Below the pieces are notes generated by a model. That model worked only from the letters and a program-made list of their open reading frames with translations, had not been told where the DNA came from and did not search any database. Made by a program: the position numbers and the translations under genes. Source: Turicibacter sp. UBA7094 (GTDB taxonomy: Bacteria > Bacillota_I > Bacilli_A > MOL361 > Turicibacteraceae). From it: a DNA stretch of 28,195 nt. The stretch lies in NCBI GenBank assembly GCA_002493395.1, contig DKYS01000024.1, forward strand, positions 1-28,195, given 5' to 3'. Below are positions 14,712-22,793 of the stretch, piece by piece; the first letter of the stretch is position 1; the number at the start of each line of letters is the position of its first letter.

Positions 14712-16112
14712 TTGCGTTTAGCGACTAGAGTCTTCTTATTATTATTCGGTCTCCTTTTTACAACACTTATTTTAGATATTGTTGCTCAATATTATTTTTA
14801 TGATGTTGCGTATCCGGGTTATAAACAAAATCAGATTTATCAGCTTGTTTATGAGATTAAGGATGAAGTTCCAAATTTTCAACGATTTACGAACGAATTT
14901 TTTTCTTATATGAATGAAATTGAGGATAACTATCTTATTAAATATAAACTCCATAGTTCTAATACTTCTCAGTTAAACTTAGACTCTTTAACGGAAAATG
15001 ATATTTTTTTTGAATCTAAAACGGATCAAAATGTAACGACTTATCATTATTATACGAAAATTACCTTTAAAGAGGGGGAGGAGTGGATTATTGAAATCTC
15101 TTATTCCTTACAGGTTTTAGGGGAGATGTTATCTGTTTTTACGAACTATTATATTTTTATTTTTATGATATTAGCAATCTTGGTTTTAATTTTTGCGATT
15201 TGGTTAACAGAACATATTACGAAGCCATTACTACATATGAAACGGGTTACGGCCAATATTGCTAAGATTGATTTTACGGAGAAATGTGAGGTTACTTCCG
15301 ATGATGAACTAAAGGAATTAGCAACAAATATTAATATAATGAGTGATAATCTTAATAGAACATTAACTGAGTTAAAATCCGCGAATGAGCGATTAAAGGA
15401 CGATATTGCTCGTGAACGTGAGTTTGAACAAATGCGTTCTACCTTTTTTTCAACCATTTCGCATGAATTAAAGACCCCACTCACTATTATTAAGGGAATT
15501 GCCACAAGGGTTCAGTCGCGGTCGATGTCTTCAGATGATGTGAAGATTCAATTGGACTCGATTATTGAAGAGGTTAATCATATGACCGTGATGGTTCAGG
15601 ATACATTAAGTTATATGAAGATGGAAAATCCAGAGGATGTTTTGGAATATAGCAGTTTTAATTTGAAAATGCTAATCGAGCATTTAAATAATAAGGTTAA
15701 GCATATAATGGGAGAGAAGAAATTATATATTCATTTAGATTTAGATGATGAATATGTAGAGGCAGATTCTTCAAAAATTATGACTGTTGTTACAAATTTA
15801 TATTCCAATGCTATTCGTTATACTCCTGATGGTGACCATATTTATGTGACTCTTAAACGATCCGGTAATAAGGTGCAGTTTGAAATTGAGAATACAGGTA
15901 TTTTTATTCCTGAGGAAGAATTGGATCGAATTTGGGAACCTTTTTACCGTTTAGAGAAGTCACGAAATAGAAATAGCGGGGGAACTGGATTAGGATTATT
16001 AATCACAAGTAAGATTTTACAGATGCACCATAGTCATTATGGGGTAATGAATACAGATCGTGGTGTTAAGTTTTACTTTGATTTAGATGTTGATCCAGAC
16101 TTTGACGAATAG
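14712..16112 (+). CDS. Membrane sensor histidine kinase, VanS-like
   Basis: The 466-residue partner kinase has TM1 (about 6-26), an extracytoplasmic sensor of about 115 residues, TM2 (about 146-165), HAMP (166-218) and a coiled segment. The DHp domain contains H251 in FSTISHELKTPL, followed by the ATPase domain with N box VVTNLYSNAIRYTPDG, ENTGIFIPEE as the G1 region, WEPFYRLEKSRNRNSGG and GTGLGL. The ENTG form instead of DxGxG and the SRNRNSGG loop are typical of VanS/BraS-like kinases. The start codon is TTG, with GAGGTG (14698-14703) 8 bases upstream inside the regulator gene. The sensor domain has no recognisable fold, so the signal is unknown. Confidence 0.93.
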   Translation: MRLATRVFLLLFGLLFTTLILDIVAQYYFYDVAYPGYKQNQIYQLVYEIKDEVPNFQRFTNEFFSYMNEIEDNYLIKYKLHSSNTSQLNLDSLTENDIFFESKTDQNVTTYHYYTKITFKEGEEWIIEISYSLQVLGEMLSVFTNYYIFIFMILAILVLIFAIWLTEHITKPLLHMKRVTANIAKIDFTEKCEVTSDDELKELATNINIMSDNLNRTLTELKSANERLKDDIAREREFEQMRSTFFSTISHELKTPLTIIKGIATRVQSRSMSSDDVKIQLDSIIEEVNHMTVMVQDTLSYMKMENPEDVLEYSSFNLKMLIEHLNNKVKHIMGEKKLYIHLDLDDEYVEADSSKIMTVVTNLYSNAIRYTPDGDHIYVTLKRSGNKVQFEIENTGIFIPEEELDRIWEPFYRLEKSRNRNSGGTGLGLLITSKILQMHHSHYGVMNTDRGVKFYFDLDVDPDFDE

Positions 16113-16129
16113 ATAGGAATTTAAGAGGC

Positions 16130-16165
16130 GGTCATTTGTTATTAGCAAATGACCCTTTTATTTTT
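16130..16165 (+). terminator. Intrinsic terminator after the histidine kinase
   Basis: GGTCATTTG and CAAATGACC form a perfect 9-pair stem with a 7-base loop, followed by CTTTTATTTTTT. Confidence 0.87.
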
Positions 16166-16186
16166 TAAAATTAAGGGGATGATAAA

Positions 16187-17347
16187 ATGGAACTGAAGAT
16201 TAATCGTTATGCTGCCAAGATTAAGCCATCTATGATTCGTGAAATGAAAGTAATGGCGGATCGTTATGAAAATGTCATTGACTTCACATTAGGAGAACCT
16301 CATATCTCACATCATACATATGAGGTCATTCAAGAGGGGTTGCACGAGAGAATGCTACATTCGTCATTGGGGTACTCACATCAATACGGGGTATTAGAAT
16401 TGAGAAAGGCGATTGCCGCGTACTGCAAGAAAAATTATAATCAGGTTTATGATCCAGCCTCTGAGATTATTGTTACGACAGGTGTTTCTGAACCAATCAG
16501 TGCGGTATTTAAAACTATTTTAGAGGAGGGAGATGAAGTCATTATTTTTTCACCCTCATTTACTTTGTATAACTCGAATGTTTTGATGTATGGCGGTAAA
16601 GTTGTTTTATATGATATGATTGAAAATGGAATGAAGGTTAGGGAGGAGACGTTAAGAAAGCTGATTACACCTAAAACGAAAGCTATTTTGGTTAACTCTC
16701 CGTGTAATCCTACCGGAAAGGTGTTTTCAAGGGAAGAAAATGATATTATTTATCGTTGTATAAAAGATCATCCAATTTTTGTGATTAGTGATGAAATATA
16801 TCGTGAAATTGTGTTTGATCAAGTTAAATGCTGCTCTTTATCCGAGTATCCACTTTTAAGAAATCGATTATTTGTTTTAAATGGATTTTCTAAATCGTTT
16901 GCGATGACGGGGTGGAGAATCGGGTATGTACTAGGTCCTAAGGAGTATATACAAACAGTGGCTATCGTCCATCAAAATTTTGTTGCCTCTGCGTCGACTA
17001 TTTCACAGTATGCAGCACTTGAAGCATTAAAGCATGAAGATTTAACGGTAAATATACATCAAAATTATGAGAAAAATAGAAACTATGTTTATCAACAATT
17101 AAAGCCTTATTTTAATCACGTCGTGTTACCAGAAGGTGCGTTTTATCTTTATTTAGATGTGAGTAACTACGGGTTAACTTCTTATGACTTTGCTATGGAA
17201 TTATTAAAAGATAAGCAAGTAGCTGTCGTTCCTAGTATCGCATTTGAACCAAAGGATTCGGGGTATATTCGTCTGTCCTATTGTTGCGATTTTAACGTTT
17301 TACAAGAAGGGGTGTTACGTATACAAAATTTTAGAAAAAGTTTGTAA
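16187..17347 (+). CDS. PLP-dependent class I/II aminotransferase
   Basis: This 386-residue fold-type I enzyme carries the usual aminotransferase marks: TLGEPH (34-39), GYSHQYGVLELRKAIA for the substrate-binding helix, NPTGKV (174-179), SDEIY (201-205) and the PLP lysine K236 in FSKSFAMTGWRIGY. The C-terminal arginine for the carboxylate is in GYIRLSYC. It belongs with the aspartate/aromatic-type aminotransferases; the amino acid used cannot be read from sequence. It lies alone between two non-coding stretches; no clear promoter separates it from the kinase terminator. GGGGATGATAAA upstream gives only a modest ribosome binding site. Confidence 0.9.
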   Translation: MELKINRYAAKIKPSMIREMKVMADRYENVIDFTLGEPHISHHTYEVIQEGLHERMLHSSLGYSHQYGVLELRKAIAAYCKKNYNQVYDPASEIIVTTGVSEPISAVFKTILEEGDEVIIFSPSFTLYNSNVLMYGGKVVLYDMIENGMKVREETLRKLITPKTKAILVNSPCNPTGKVFSREENDIIYRCIKDHPIFVISDEIYREIVFDQVKCCSLSEYPLLRNRLFVLNGFSKSFAMTGWRIGYVLGPKEYIQTVAIVHQNFVASASTISQYAALEALKHEDLTVNIHQNYEKNRNYVYQQLKPYFNHVVLPEGAFYLYLDVSNYGLTSYDFAMELLKDKQVAVVPSIAFEPKDSGYIRLSYCCDFNVLQEGVLRIQNFRKSL

Positions 17348-17642
17348 AACGAGAATTTAACTTCAGACCTGTGATAAAATACTGAAGGAATTTATTTTAA
17401 TCTTTTTCGAAATGGCGTGATTCAGTATTTATAGATACCTTTATGGAGATAAGTCTAAGGGTACCATCCCTCTATAGGTAGGTAGAGAATTAGATATCTA
17501 CTTAGGATATAGTGGAAAGTCATTTAAGAGCTCCCCCCCTAAAATAAAAATTAATTATTTGTTTGAGGGGATTTGAATAACTGTTCTAGAAAAGAGGATT
17601 AAACGAGAAGATAAGAAATGTAGAATTGAAAGAGAGATGGCA
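17348..17642 (+). promoter_or_regulatory. Promoter and long structured leader before the amidase gene
   Basis: An extended -10, TG-A-TAAAAT (17372-17380), would start transcription near 17387 and give a leader of about 255 bases. Inverted repeats: 17377-17386 with 17421-17430 (10 pairs), CTCTA with TAGAG (17470-17487), CTAAG (17455) with CTTAG (17501), and CCCCT (17536 region) with AGGGG (17565 region), the last extended by A-T pairs. None has a T-run, so they are not terminators. No known riboswitch consensus was recognised. Confidence 0.4.
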
Positions 17643-19532
17643 ATGAAGAAAAGATATAGAAATTATAATTATTACCCCAATAAACGGAGAAAGAGAGTTA
17701 AAATTAACAAAGTTCGATTTACCATTTTTATTCTAAGTTGTGTCCTTATTCTTGGCGTTATCGGTTTTGGTTTCAAGATGATGTTAACGGATAAAGTAGA
17801 GGTTTCTGTTGAGTTAACAGAAGATTTAAATAAAGAAGAAGGAGAAAGTCTGTATGAACTCTCTTTATGGTGGGAAGCATTAAAGATCGACGACTATAAA
17901 GAAATTCAAATTACAGTTAATGATGAGGTATATATCTTAGATGCTGATGCCACGAGATTTGATATTGATTTATCGAATCCAGATGATGACTACACTGTTA
18001 CATTTAAGGCGAAGAGAAAGGGACTATTTTTCTCCAAAAAAGTTAAAGAGGTCATTCATACATTTGCTGATAATGAAACGATAGAACAGTCGATATCTGA
18101 TGTAGAGATCGAAGAAGGAAATTTAATATTCACGCATCATTTGCAAAAAAGTAACGCTATAAAAATTGATACTAAGTCTATTCAATATGAGGCAATTGAT
18201 GTCATGAATCAGACATTATCTGAAGGAAAATATACGATTACAGATGAAGATAAAAATGAAGTAGTATTACGTGTTGAAATTCCAATAGAGGATTTAAAAG
18301 GGGCACCAGTCGTGGCTTTGAAAATGGTTACTGATATAAATAATCATCAGTTATCGTTTTCAATTCAAGATAAGAATTTAGATACTGGGGCTTTAAAAGG
18401 AGAGGATTATGAATTATCTTCTGGCTTAGCGGGGATTATTTTAGTCAATAAGGACGCTGAACACTATACGTATAAAAATCACCAATTCTATGCGGAATCT
18501 CTTCACCTAAATATCGGAACAAATGAGGAAATTTTAACTTATCAATTAGTGGATGCCGCAAGAAATCTCACCGTAGATGAAGCTTATTTAACAGATGGAA
18601 ATATGGCTATTAAACTTGCCAATTTAAAAGAAGGGGATTACGTCATTAAGTTAAATAATCTCCCTGTTTATACAGATGAGGCCTTAAATGAGGTATGGTA
18701 TTGTGTCATGAGAAATGGTGCTACTAACCAAGTAACACTTAAATCAGAGAATGGACTTTTGTATCTTAAGGTTCAATTGGTTCACGAAGTACCAACAGAT
18801 GTTTACGATATTTTAATTGATCCTGGTCATGGTGGATTAGATGGCGGGACTATTGCTGGTGAATTGACGGAAGCTAATGAAGCTCTTAAGCTATCTAAGT
18901 ATATTGCGGGTAGGTTAGAGGATCATGGGTTAAAAGTTAAATTGACCCGTACAGAGGATGTGGATCCTGCGGGACCAGGTAAATCTGATTACGGTAAATC
19001 TCCTTTTTATGATGAAGGACGGGTTGAACAGGTTTATCGTTATCAGACGAAATATATGATATCTAACCATTTAAATTCATTTGACGGTTCATTAGAAGGT
19101 TTTGAGGTGTATAGTTCTGTTGTTACCGATGATGATTGGTCTTCAAGGATTGCTACTTCATTGAAGAGTGCCGGGCAAGACCCCCGTGATTCTATAAAGA
19201 GTGAATTTAGAATCTCAGAGGGATCTTATAAAAAATGTTTTGTGTGCCGTGAATCTTCGTATGAAGAGAAGTATGGATGTTTAAATGACACATTGGACTA
19301 TCTATATATTATTCGGGAAACAGGTGGACTTTTATCGCAATCTTCAGAACTCACCCAACATAATAAGAATTATCCTACAATTCCAGATTACGGGGCTGAA
19401 ACGATCTTGATTGAATATGCCTACTTAGATAATTCAAAAGATTATCGAGAATGGACGGCAAACTGGGAATCTTGGGGAGAGGCTATTGTAAAGGCAACCG
19501 TGGAGTATTTAGGGATAAAATATAAAAAATAA
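17643..19532 (+). CDS. Membrane-anchored N-acetylmuramoyl-L-alanine amidase (Amidase_3) with large N-terminal region
   Basis: The enzyme cleaves the bond between MurNAc and L-Ala in peptidoglycan. The 629-residue protein begins with a very basic tail (RRKRVKINK) and one membrane helix (about 25-46), so it is anchored with the bulk outside. About 340 residues of beta-rich, unassigned sequence follow. The C-terminal Amidase_3 domain starts near residue 389: DPGHGG with Zn ligand H396, Glu in LTEANEAL, His in SNHLNSF, and catalytic Glu in ILIEYAYLDN. An insertion before the last motif carries three cysteines. ATG 17643 is chosen over ATG 17637, because the AAAGAGAG site ends directly before the latter. 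Follows a long leader, ends at a terminator. Confidence 0.88.
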   Translation: MKKRYRNYNYYPNKRRKRVKINKVRFTIFILSCVLILGVIGFGFKMMLTDKVEVSVELTEDLNKEEGESLYELSLWWEALKIDDYKEIQITVNDEVYILDADATRFDIDLSNPDDDYTVTFKAKRKGLFFSKKVKEVIHTFADNETIEQSISDVEIEEGNLIFTHHLQKSNAIKIDTKSIQYEAIDVMNQTLSEGKYTITDEDKNEVVLRVEIPIEDLKGAPVVALKMVTDINNHQLSFSIQDKNLDTGALKGEDYELSSGLAGIILVNKDAEHYTYKNHQFYAESLHLNIGTNEEILTYQLVDAARNLTVDEAYLTDGNMAIKLANLKEGDYVIKLNNLPVYTDEALNEVWYCVMRNGATNQVTLKSENGLLYLKVQLVHEVPTDVYDILIDPGHGGLDGGTIAGELTEANEALKLSKYIAGRLEDHGLKVKLTRTEDVDPAGPGKSDYGKSPFYDEGRVEQVYRYQTKYMISNHLNSFDGSLEGFEVYSSVVTDDDWSSRIATSLKSAGQDPRDSIKSEFRISEGSYKKCFVCRESSYEEKYGCLNDTLDYLYIIRETGGLLSQSSELTQHNKNYPTIPDYGAETILIEYAYLDNSKDYREWTANWESWGEAIVKATVEYLGIKYKK

Positions 19533-19561
19533 AAAAGGGGGGGCACCTCCTTTTTATTTTT
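19532..19561 (+). terminator. Intrinsic terminator after the amidase gene
   Basis: AAAAAGGGG and CTCCTTTTT (one G-U pair) form the stem with loop GGGCAC, followed by ATTTTTAT. Confidence 0.78.
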
Positions 19562-19796
19562 ATAGGAAAGATAGTTTGCCTATAATCGGCGACATATACG
19601 ATCAACCTAGTACATAAATTCAATAGGAATCGTAAAGGTTATATAGTGGGAGTGTTAGCTTATCGATAGAGGGAGCGTAGTAAATTAGATGAGAGTAGTT
19701 CTTAATCATAGATACAAAATATTTTTTATGATATCATATTATTAAGATTTTTAACATTTTATAGTAATAGAGACTAAGTGAGAGGGAGAGGAAATA
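19562..19796 (+). promoter_or_regulatory. Non-coding leader before ugtP
   Basis: No gene is seen. TATAAT at 19581-19586 lacks a good -35. If it is used, the transcript begins near 19593, directly before a nested hairpin: TACGAT (19597-19602) with ATCGTA (19629-19634), enclosing CCTA (19606-19609) with TAGG (19624-19627). A perfect palindrome TATGATATCATA lies at 19727-19738. The remaining leader of about 160 bases is GA-rich. Confidence 0.35.
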
Positions 19797-20939
19797 ATGA
19801 AAAATCAAAAAAAGGTATTAATATTAACTGCTCCTTTTGGTAGCGGTCATTTACAAGTGTCTAGTTCACTAACGGAAGAATTTTCTAAGTATGAAAACGT
19901 TATTGTAGAAGAATATGATCTATATTCAGAAGAATTTCCAACTCTATCTAAAACGATTCAAAAAGCATATTTAAAAAGTTATAAGCCTATCGGGAAAGAT
20001 GTTTATCGGATGCTTTATTATGGTTCAAGTTACGCAGTTCATGATTCATTTCAAGCTAAGATTTTGAAACCTTATTTAGAATTTGGAATTCGATCTTTAC
20101 GTCATAAAATTGAATCTTTTAAGCCGGATGCTATTATTAGTGTCTTTCCGGTAACATCGCTGTATACGTTAGAAGATAAAGGATTTAAGATTCCTATTTA
20201 TACGGTTATTACAGATTATTATGCAAGTGGATTATGGCTTTATAAGGGAGCACGCCGCCATTATGTTGCGAATAACCGAATGGTCGCTTGGGGGGTGGCG
20301 AACGGTTTAACACAAAATCAGTTTATGTTAACAGGGATACCGATTCATGGAAAGTTTTATAAAGAATTGAATCGTGAAGAGTTATACGAAAAATACGGAT
20401 TGGATCCACAAAAGCGTACGGTTTTAGTTGCAGCGGGGGCACACGGAGTTGTTTCACATGTTGAGGAGATTGCAGCACGCTTAGCCTCTCAACCACAAAT
20501 TCAAGTGATTGTTGTTTGCGGTAATAATAATAAACTATACGATCAGGTGTCCCAATTATTAGATGAGTATGATAATTTAAAGGTACTAGGATATTGTAAA
20601 GAGATGCATGAACTTCTCTCCCTTGCAGACTTGATGGTGACGAAACCAGGAGGGATTTCTTTAACAGAGGCAGCAATTAAAGGGGTTCCAGTTATTTTAT
20701 ATAATCCAGTTTATGGTCAAGAATTAGAGAATGCAAAATATTTCTCTGATAAAAATGCGGCGGTTATTGTTACAAGTGAGGCCGAGTTGATTTATCATGT
20801 ATTAATTATTTTAAATGAAGATGGTTTACTTGATGAAATGAAGTCTAATATTAAACAATTAGCGAAGGCTTATTCTGCTAAAACGATTGTTGAGGATGTG
20901 CTAAAAGATAGTGATGAATATTACGAACAACAGTTATAA
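19797..20939 (+). CDS. ugtP: Diacylglycerol glucosyltransferase UgtP (GT28, MGDG-synthase type)
   Basis: The enzyme adds glucose from UDP-glucose to diacylglycerol, making membrane glycolipids and the lipoteichoic acid anchor; it acts at the inner face of the membrane. The 380-residue length matches B. subtilis UgtP. The N-terminal MGDG-synthase domain starts LILTAPFGSGHLQ, with the family GxGH at 15-18. The C-terminal nucleotide-sugar half has LVAAGAHGVVSHVEE, VVCGNNN, LGYCKEMHELLSLADLMVTKPGG (P284-G286) and SLTEA. Amphipathic stretches such as SYKPIGKDVYRMLYYG may sit on the membrane. GGGAGAGG precedes the ATG. The last 26 bases overlap recX. Sugar-donor identity is inferred from family. 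Confidence 0.9.
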   Translation: MKNQKKVLILTAPFGSGHLQVSSSLTEEFSKYENVIVEEYDLYSEEFPTLSKTIQKAYLKSYKPIGKDVYRMLYYGSSYAVHDSFQAKILKPYLEFGIRSLRHKIESFKPDAIISVFPVTSLYTLEDKGFKIPIYTVITDYYASGLWLYKGARRHYVANNRMVAWGVANGLTQNQFMLTGIPIHGKFYKELNREELYEKYGLDPQKRTVLVAAGAHGVVSHVEEIAARLASQPQIQVIVVCGNNNKLYDQVSQLLDEYDNLKVLGYCKEMHELLSLADLMVTKPGGISLTEAAIKGVPVILYNPVYGQELENAKYFSDKNAAVIVTSEAELIYHVLIILNEDGLLDEMKSNIKQLAKAYSAKTIVEDVLKDSDEYYEQQL

Positions 20940-21738
20940 AGTTTTAAAGTTAACACATGTAAATGGTCCGAATTATGAAGTAGCCCTAATGATTCCCAAT
21001 GGTCAAATTATTTTACTCCCTGTTCATGAGGAACTTGTCCTTAAATTTAGGCTTGTTGTCGGTAAAGAATTAGATGAGGCTCAAATTAAAGAATTGAATG
21101 GAAAATTAGACTTGGGGGATGCTTACCAATATGCGCTTAAATTATTGTCACGTCGTCCATATACTATCCTCCAGGTTAGGACAAAATTAGAATCTCGTGA
21201 GTATACGAAACAAGTTATTGATGAAGTGTTAGATCGTTTAATTAATGCAGGATTACTAAATGATGGAGAATATGTTCGCGCTTATACTCGTCAAGAGGTG
21301 GCAATGGGGAAAAAAGGACCGGATAAAATCAAACAAGAGTTAATAAAAAGAGGAATATCCGAGCCAATAATTGATCAATTTCTTGTGATATATGAAGAGG
21401 ATGAACAGATCGATCATGCCCTTAAAATCGCAAATCGCTTACTAAACGCAAATCATAAATACGGTGGACATATGCTTAAACAAAAGATTATCCAGCAATT
21501 AATAAATAAGGGGTTTAATCAGCAAATCATTGATAAGGTTTTAGAACAAGTAGAATTAGAGAATCATAAACAGGCTGAAAATTCCATCTTAGTTAAAGAG
21601 GCTAGGAAGTTTTATCAAAAACATCAGAAACTTAATAATTATGAGAGAAAAACTAAAGTAATTTCGGCCTTAATGAGAAAAGGATTTCAGTATGAGGATA
21701 TTTTAACGGTTTATAATAGTCTTTGTGAAATAGAATAA
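20914..21738 (+). CDS. recX: Recombination regulatory protein RecX
   Basis: RecX binds RecA filaments and limits or modulates their activity. The 274-residue protein is of normal length for Bacillota, with three-helix repeat units: YQYALKLLSRRPYTILQVRTKL, LINAGLLNDGEYVRAYTRQE followed by GKKGPDKIKQELIKRGIS, and a last unit ending ISALMRKGFQYEDIL. ATG 20914 overlaps the end of ugtP by 26 bases. A GTG just before it (20911) is also possible, but neither has a strong ribosome binding site, so translation is probably coupled to ugtP. The gene is unusual only in this neighbour; the sequence itself is typical. Confidence 0.9.
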   Translation: MNITNNSYKVLKLTHVNGPNYEVALMIPNGQIILLPVHEELVLKFRLVVGKELDEAQIKELNGKLDLGDAYQYALKLLSRRPYTILQVRTKLESREYTKQVIDEVLDRLINAGLLNDGEYVRAYTRQEVAMGKKGPDKIKQELIKRGISEPIIDQFLVIYEEDEQIDHALKIANRLLNANHKYGGHMLKQKIIQQLINKGFNQQIIDKVLEQVELENHKQAENSILVKEARKFYQKHQKLNNYERKTKVISALMRKGFQYEDILTVYNSLCEIE

Positions 21739-21742
21739 TTAG

Positions 21743-21765
21743 GAGGGGCGTGAACGCCCTTTTTA
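21743..21765 (+). terminator. Intrinsic terminator between recX and the GntR gene
   Basis: GGGCG and CGCCC pair around TGAA, preceded by AGG and followed by five T. It ends 23 bases before the next ATG. Confidence 0.78.
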
Positions 21766-21787
21766 GTTTGGGAAAGAAGGTTTTTTT

Positions 21788-22495
21788 ATGGCACAGCCTA
21801 TTTATTTAAAGGTAAAGCATTTAATTGAAGAGGAAATTAAACAGCTAGTCCCCAATGCTATTATTCAGTCTGAACGGGACTTAGCTGTAAAATATGGGGT
21901 ATCACGTATGACAGTTAGGAAAGCTATCGAATCGCTTATTCAAGAAGGAAAATTATATCGTAAAGATAAGGTAGGAACATTTGTTGCTGATGATAAATTA
22001 CATGAGCCTATTGCTGAATTAGTTGGATTTACGTCTGAAATAAGTAGTAAAGGCATGCGCCCCCATACAAAGGTGGTAAATTATGAAATTATCGAGGCTG
22101 ATGACCGTTTAGCAAAGAATTTAGAAATTAAGGTTCATGACCGTGTTCATAGTTTATTGCGTCTTCGGATGGCGGATAATCGCCCAATGACACTAGAACA
22201 TACCTATATTCCGCAATCGGTCATCAAAGAGTTACCCCAATCAGTTATCAATAGTTCTATCTATGCCTTTCTTGATGAGGAACTGAATGTTAAAATAGCT
22301 TCAGGATCTCAAACCGTATCAGCGATTAAAGCTGATCAACAAGTTTCTAAGCTACTTGAAGTTCCCTTAAATGAGCCTTTATTATATTTAGAGTTGACGT
22401 CTGTTCTCATGAATGGTCAAGTGCTAGAATTTGTGGAAACTTACGCAAATCCTAAAAATTATACCGTTCGTATTCATTCACGTCGAAAATGGTAA
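21788..22495 (+). CDS. GntR-family transcriptional regulator, HutC/UTRA subfamily
   Basis: This 235-residue regulator has an N-terminal winged helix (about 1-70; SERDLAVKYGVSRMTVRKAIESL is the helix-turn-helix, with KVGTFV in the wing) and a UTRA ligand-binding domain (about 90-232; ELVGFTSEISSKGM, LLRLRMADNRPMTLEHTYIP, SVLMNGQVLEFVETYANPKNYTV). UTRA proteins usually sense phosphorylated sugars or similar small molecules; NagR/YvoA of B. subtilis is a close style. No sugar genes are adjacent, so the ligand is unknown. AAAGAAGG is 7 bases before the ATG. The recX terminator leaves no room for a separate promoter, so expression may depend on read-through. Confidence 0.92.
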   Translation: MAQPIYLKVKHLIEEEIKQLVPNAIIQSERDLAVKYGVSRMTVRKAIESLIQEGKLYRKDKVGTFVADDKLHEPIAELVGFTSEISSKGMRPHTKVVNYEIIEADDRLAKNLEIKVHDRVHSLLRLRMADNRPMTLEHTYIPQSVIKELPQSVINSSIYAFLDEELNVKIASGSQTVSAIKADQQVSKLLEVPLNEPLLYLELTSVLMNGQVLEFVETYANPKNYTVRIHSRRKW

Positions 22496-22521
22496 AATAA
22501 AGTAAGTTGTTGATTGATTAG

Positions 22522-22550
22522 TTGACACAGTATGGATAACGGGGTAAAAT
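22522..22550 (+). promoter_or_regulatory. Promoter of the FMN riboswitch-ribU unit
   Basis: Consensus TTGACA (22522-22527), 17 bases, TAAAAT (22545-22550). The predicted start near 22557 is about 20 bases before the riboswitch. Confidence 0.85.
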
Positions 22551-22577
22551 GACAGTGTAAATTGAATCCATTTAATA

Positions 22578-22686
22578 AATCTTCGAGGCAGGGTGAAAGT
22601 CCCTACCGGCGGTATAGCCCGCAAGCCGTAAGGTTGATCTGGTTAAATTCCAGAGCCGACAGTTAGAGTCTGGATGGGAGAAGATT
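22578..22686 (+). ncRNA. FMN riboswitch (RFN element)
   Basis: All canonical blocks are present: GAGGCAGGGTGAAAGTCCC, CTACCGGCGGTA, AGCCCGCAAGCC, GATCTGGTTAAATTCCAGAG, CCGACAGTTAGAGTC and GGATGGGAGAAGA. The closing helix P1 pairs AATCTTC (22578-22584) with GAAGATT (22680-22686). FMN binding stabilises P1 and normally lowers expression of the downstream gene, here the riboflavin transporter. Confidence 0.97.
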
Positions 22687-22693
22687 CGTTTTT

Positions 22694-22748
22694 GATATAC
22701 TCTTTTTTAGAGATATCTCACGAAGGTTTATTAACGTGAGATCTTTTT
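22694..22748 (+). terminator. Expression platform of the FMN riboswitch
   Basis: The terminator stem ATCTCACG (22715-22722) with CGTGAGAT (22735-22742) is followed by CTTTTTG. An alternative hairpin, GATAT-(A)-CTCT (22694-22703) with AGAGATATC (22709-22717), shares three bases with its left arm, so the two partly compete. Confidence 0.82.
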
Positions 22749-22793
22749 GCATTTCACTAAAAAATTAATTTTTATTGCATTGGAGGAGAGTAT

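Noticed and set aside
15149..15505. Minus-strand open frame of 118 codons inside the histidine kinase gene
   Set aside because: Covers TM2, HAMP and the active-site region of the real gene on the other strand.
17387..17636. Known riboswitch (ydaO or T-box) before the amidase
   Set aside because: None of the conserved strings of either family is present.
20323..20676. Minus-strand open frame of 117 codons inside ugtP
   Set aside because: Shadow of a well-conserved gene; no start signal.
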